Below are positions 60,652 to 64,000 of a stretch of 64,000 nucleotides of DNA, in pieces; the stretch's first letter is position 1; each line of letters starts with the position of its first letter. Below the pieces are notes generated by a model, which did no database searches, was not told where the DNA came from, and was given only the letters and a program-made list of their open reading frames with translations. This stretch comes from Cupidesulfovibrio sp000226255 (lineage in GTDB: Bacteria > Desulfobacterota > Desulfovibrionia > Desulfovibrionales > Desulfovibrionaceae), in NCBI RefSeq assembly GCF_003402415.2, contig NZ_AP036014.1, positions 3,658,001 through 3,722,000 of the forward strand. The letters run 5' to 3'. The position numbers and the translations under genes were made by a program.

Positions 60652-61021
60652 GGAAACCTCCTGGTGGTGTCGCGAAACGGGGTGGCACGGCCAAAGGGGC
60701 AATCCCGGACGAGGCCCGGAACCATACGACAACATAGCACCTTTCCGGCGCGTGCGGCAACCGGGCTAGTTTCCCTTTGCGACCATGCCGCGCCGCGCAC
60801 AATTTCCTTCCCACGGGGGGCGGCATGTGCGAACATCCCTGCATCTCCTTCCACACCCCCTCCGCGCCGCCACCGCCCTCTCCCCCCCCCCGCCGCGCCG
60901 CCACCTTCCGCCACGCCATCTCCCTCCGTCGCCGTTCGCAGCAGGTGACGGGCCATGCCCGCCGCACCGCATCGGGGCGGTCAACCGGCCGTCCGCAACC
61001 TCCGATCCACCGGGGGCACCC
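60652..61021. other. Divergent intergenic region, lipoprotein/patatin
   Basis: A 370-base GC-rich region with long C-runs (about 60880-60900). It must contain both promoters, but I see no convincing hexamer pair, RNA motif or gene. Confidence 0.35.
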
Positions 61022-62686
61022 ATGGCAGAGCCGTTCCACATCGCGCTCACGTCGGCCGGGGCCGTATCCGGCGGCCCCTATTCCGCCGGGGTCATCGACT
61101 TCATCATCGAGGCGCTGGACGCCTGGTACGCGGCCAAGGCGCGCGGCGACCCCGTGCCCGACCACGACGTGCGCATCGACGCCGTGTCCGGCACCTCGGC
61201 CGGGGCCGTGGCCGCCGGGCTGTTTCCGGCGGCGGTGATCCGGGGCAGGCGCACCGCGGGCGGGCACACCCCGTCCCTGCTGCGACAGGTGTGGGTGGAC
61301 AGCCTGGACCTGCGGCACGACGACGGCACCTCGCGCGGTTTCCTGGGCCTGTCGGACATGCAGGACCCCGGCGACGCCATTCCCTCGCTGCTCAATTCCC
61401 ACCGGCTGGACGCCATCGCGGACGAGGCCTTCGGCTCCCCGTGGGACCCGCGCTTCTCGCCGCCCCCATGGCTGTCCGAGACGCTGCGCGTCATCCTGTG
61501 CGTCACCAACCTGCCCGGCGTGCCCTACCGCATCGCCATGCAGGGGTCCGGCCCGGAATCCGGGCACGACATGTTCCAGCATGGCGACCACGGCACGTTC
61601 CAGTTCTCGCTTGCCCCACCGGACAAGCCGGGCGTTACCCACGTGGACCCGCACGGCCCCACCGGGTGGAACACCCTGGTCACGTGGGCGCTGGCCAGTT
61701 CCGCCTTTCCCGTGGGGCTTGCGCCGCGCTTCCTGTACACCTCGCGCGAGGTCTACGAAGCGCGCATGTGGCCCGGCCTCGACCAGGACGGACGCTGTAC
61801 GCCGGTGCGCGCCCCCACCCAGCTGCCCACCGGCGACACGCTGCGCTTTCCGGCGGTGGACGGGGGCATGGCCAACAACGAACCCTTCGAGCTGGCCCGG
61901 CGCGCACTGGCGGACGACATCTGCACGCGCCTGCCGCGCACGGGCGAAGCGGCCCATTCCGCCGTGGTGCTGGTGGATCCCTTTCCCTCGCCCTTCGATG
62001 CGCAGGTCTATCAACGGCAGTGCCAGCTGCGCCCCGACGTGACGGAGGTGGTGGCCCCCCTGCTGTCCGCCATGAAGCAGCAATGCCGCTTCAAGCCCGA
62101 GGAACTGGCCCTTGCCGCCGACTCGGCCATCTATTCCCGGTATCTCGTGGCCCCAACCGGCAGCAACGCGCGCGGAACCGTCTACGGCGACGACGCCCTT
62201 GCCGGGGCGGGGCTGGGGGCCTTCGCCGGTTTCCTGTCGCTGGCCTTTCGCGAGCACGACTACCAGCTTGGCCGACGCAACGCACAGCAGTTCCTGCGCA
62301 TGCACTTCACCCTGCCCCTCGCCAACAGCCGGTTCGAGCCCAGCCGGTCGCTCTATGCGGCCAAGGGCGCGCTGGGCGGCCACCTGGTGGCCCGGACCAC
62401 CGGCGGGGCCAGGGACCATGTGCCCATCATCCCGCTGATGCCCTCCGTGAGCGCCGAGATTCCCCTGCCCGCCTGGCCCAGGCTGCCCGCCGACGAGCTT
62501 GCCGCCATCGGCAGGGCCATGCAGCCGCGCCTGAACACCATGGTGGCCCGCCTGGGCCGCAAGACCTGCTGGCCCGCGCGGCTGTTCATGGCCGCCGCGT
62601 GGCCCTTTTTGCGCGGCATGGCGCGCCGCAAGATAGTGGAATACATGGACCGCGACTTGCGGGCACGCGGGCTGGTGACCCCATAG
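61022..62686 (+). CDS. Patatin-like phospholipase / serine hydrolase
   Basis: A 554-residue protein with the patatin Ser-Asp dyad: the glycine-rich oxyanion loop SAGAVSGGPYSAGV (11-24), nucleophile elbow GTSAG (57-61, Ser59) and DGGMANNEPFEL (about 280-291, catalytic Asp). No signal peptide is seen, so it should act in the cytoplasm or at the inner membrane. The C-terminal 150 residues include AWPFLRGMARRKIVEYM, an amphipathic end. It is longer than typical bacterial patatins (about 300 residues). The start at 61022 is supported by GGGGG and by the motif position; upstream frame is not family-like. Confidence 0.85.
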   Translation: MAEPFHIALTSAGAVSGGPYSAGVIDFIIEALDAWYAAKARGDPVPDHDVRIDAVSGTSAGAVAAGLFPAAVIRGRRTAGGHTPSLLRQVWVDSLDLRHDDGTSRGFLGLSDMQDPGDAIPSLLNSHRLDAIADEAFGSPWDPRFSPPPWLSETLRVILCVTNLPGVPYRIAMQGSGPESGHDMFQHGDHGTFQFSLAPPDKPGVTHVDPHGPTGWNTLVTWALASSAFPVGLAPRFLYTSREVYEARMWPGLDQDGRCTPVRAPTQLPTGDTLRFPAVDGGMANNEPFELARRALADDICTRLPRTGEAAHSAVVLVDPFPSPFDAQVYQRQCQLRPDVTEVVAPLLSAMKQQCRFKPEELALAADSAIYSRYLVAPTGSNARGTVYGDDALAGAGLGAFAGFLSLAFREHDYQLGRRNAQQFLRMHFTLPLANSRFEPSRSLYAAKGALGGHLVARTTGGARDHVPIIPLMPSVSAEIPLPAWPRLPADELAAIGRAMQPRLNTMVARLGRKTCWPARLFMAAAWPFLRGMARRKIVEYMDRDLRARGLVTP

Positions 62687-62746
62687 GAGAAGGCGGCCCG
62701 CCTGCCCCGCGCGCGGCGGCAGGGCGTTGCGCGCCCCGAAAACGGC

Positions 62747-62779
62747 GGAGGCGGACCGGGTGCCCGGTCCGCCTCCTTT
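62747..62779 (+). terminator. Terminator after the patatin gene
   Basis: GGAGGCGGACCGGG (62747-62760) and CCCGGTCCGCCTCC (62763-62776) form a perfect 14-bp stem with a two-base gap, followed by TTTGC. Confidence 0.75.
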
Positions 62780-62842
62780 GCGGGAAGGGGGGAGAGAACG
62801 TTTTGTGATGCTGAACCAAGGCCGGTTGTCCAGTGGCCGGCC

Positions 62843-62927
62843 ACCCGCGCCGGACATCGCCGCACGTCCGGCGCGGGTGTGGTTGCCGGCGGGCAGGGCG
62901 GTCCGCCGCCAAACGGGCCGCCCTGCC
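62843..62927. terminator. Two GC-rich hairpins downstream of acetyl-CoA synthetase
   Basis: ACCCGCGCCGGAC / GTCCGGCGCGGGT (62843-62855 / 62866-62878) and GGCAGGGCGG / CCGCCCTGCC (62892-62901 / 62918-62927) are perfect stems but have no T-tract on the minus strand. They may stop transcription from the acs gene with help of Rho. Confidence 0.45.
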
Positions 62928-62936
62928 TTGCTATGA

Positions 62937-64000
<1,064 letters not shown>

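Overview
The window looks like chromosomal DNA of a sulfate-reducing Desulfovibrionaceae bacterium close to Nitratidesulfovibrio (Desulfovibrio) vulgaris. The reasons are the very GC-rich, GC3-rich coding style, the archaeal-type entry into aromatic amino acid synthesis followed by pheA-aroA-tyrA-trpE in the order I recall from D. vulgaris, a CbiR-like cobamide gene, an EndoQ-UvrD fusion and many NtrC-type and two-component regulators. Species assignment is inference.

Layout. (1) 1-7445, minus strand: an aromatic supraoperon running from a promoter near 7416-7445 through ADTH synthase, 3-dehydroquinate synthase II, pheA, aroA, tyrA and (cut by the window edge) trpE. It appears to carry two transcription attenuators in series: a 34-codon leader peptide with a Tyr/Phe/Trp-rich core before the first gene, and a Trp-codon attenuator whose leader peptide is the C-terminus of TyrA before trpE. 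Two intergenic gaps of this operon hold related structured repeats. (2) 7767-21503: housekeeping and regulatory genes: a small membrane protein, an EAL phosphodiesterase, a DHH phosphoesterase, CbiR, a 49-residue protein, the EndoQ-UvrD fusion, a TrmN6-like methyltransferase, a ClC transporter, RibF and tRNA-Leu(CAG). (3) 21504-49671, all plus strand: a surface-polysaccharide island of clearly lower GC starting just after the tRNA terminator. It holds glycosyltransferases, two nonulosonic (sialic-like) acid cassettes, an MBOAT/SGNH acylation pair, methyltransferases, an ABC exporter, AsnB, a 2-hydroxyacid dehydrogenase, two TIGR04396-like surface carbohydrate proteins around a beta-propeller-like protein, and an SQD1-like sulfosugar synthase. 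Almost all genes touch or overlap, so it is probably one long operon ending at the strong hairpin at 49699-49745. (4) 49763-59823: a sigma54 activator divergent from a TauE/SafE-DUF1634 membrane pair with a near-consensus sigma54 promoter, then a degenerate NtrC-like protein, a NifX/NifB-like protein, sensor kinases, response regulators and a small repeat protein. (5) 59929-64000: a lipoprotein (DUF3313-like), a patatin-like phospholipase and the C-terminal part of acetyl-CoA synthetase.

How the parts work together: region 1 makes chorismate and all three aromatic amino acids and is built to respond to aromatic aminoacyl-tRNA supply. Region 3 builds, decorates and exports an acidic, probably O-acylated, methylated and perhaps sulfonated cell-surface glycan. 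Region 4 is a signalling hub around a putative sulfur-anion or organic-anion exporter. The most interesting observations are the tandem attenuators, the covarying structured repeats, the doubled nonulosonic acid pathway with AsnB, and a short helical module shared by a 96-residue protein and a response-regulator tail.
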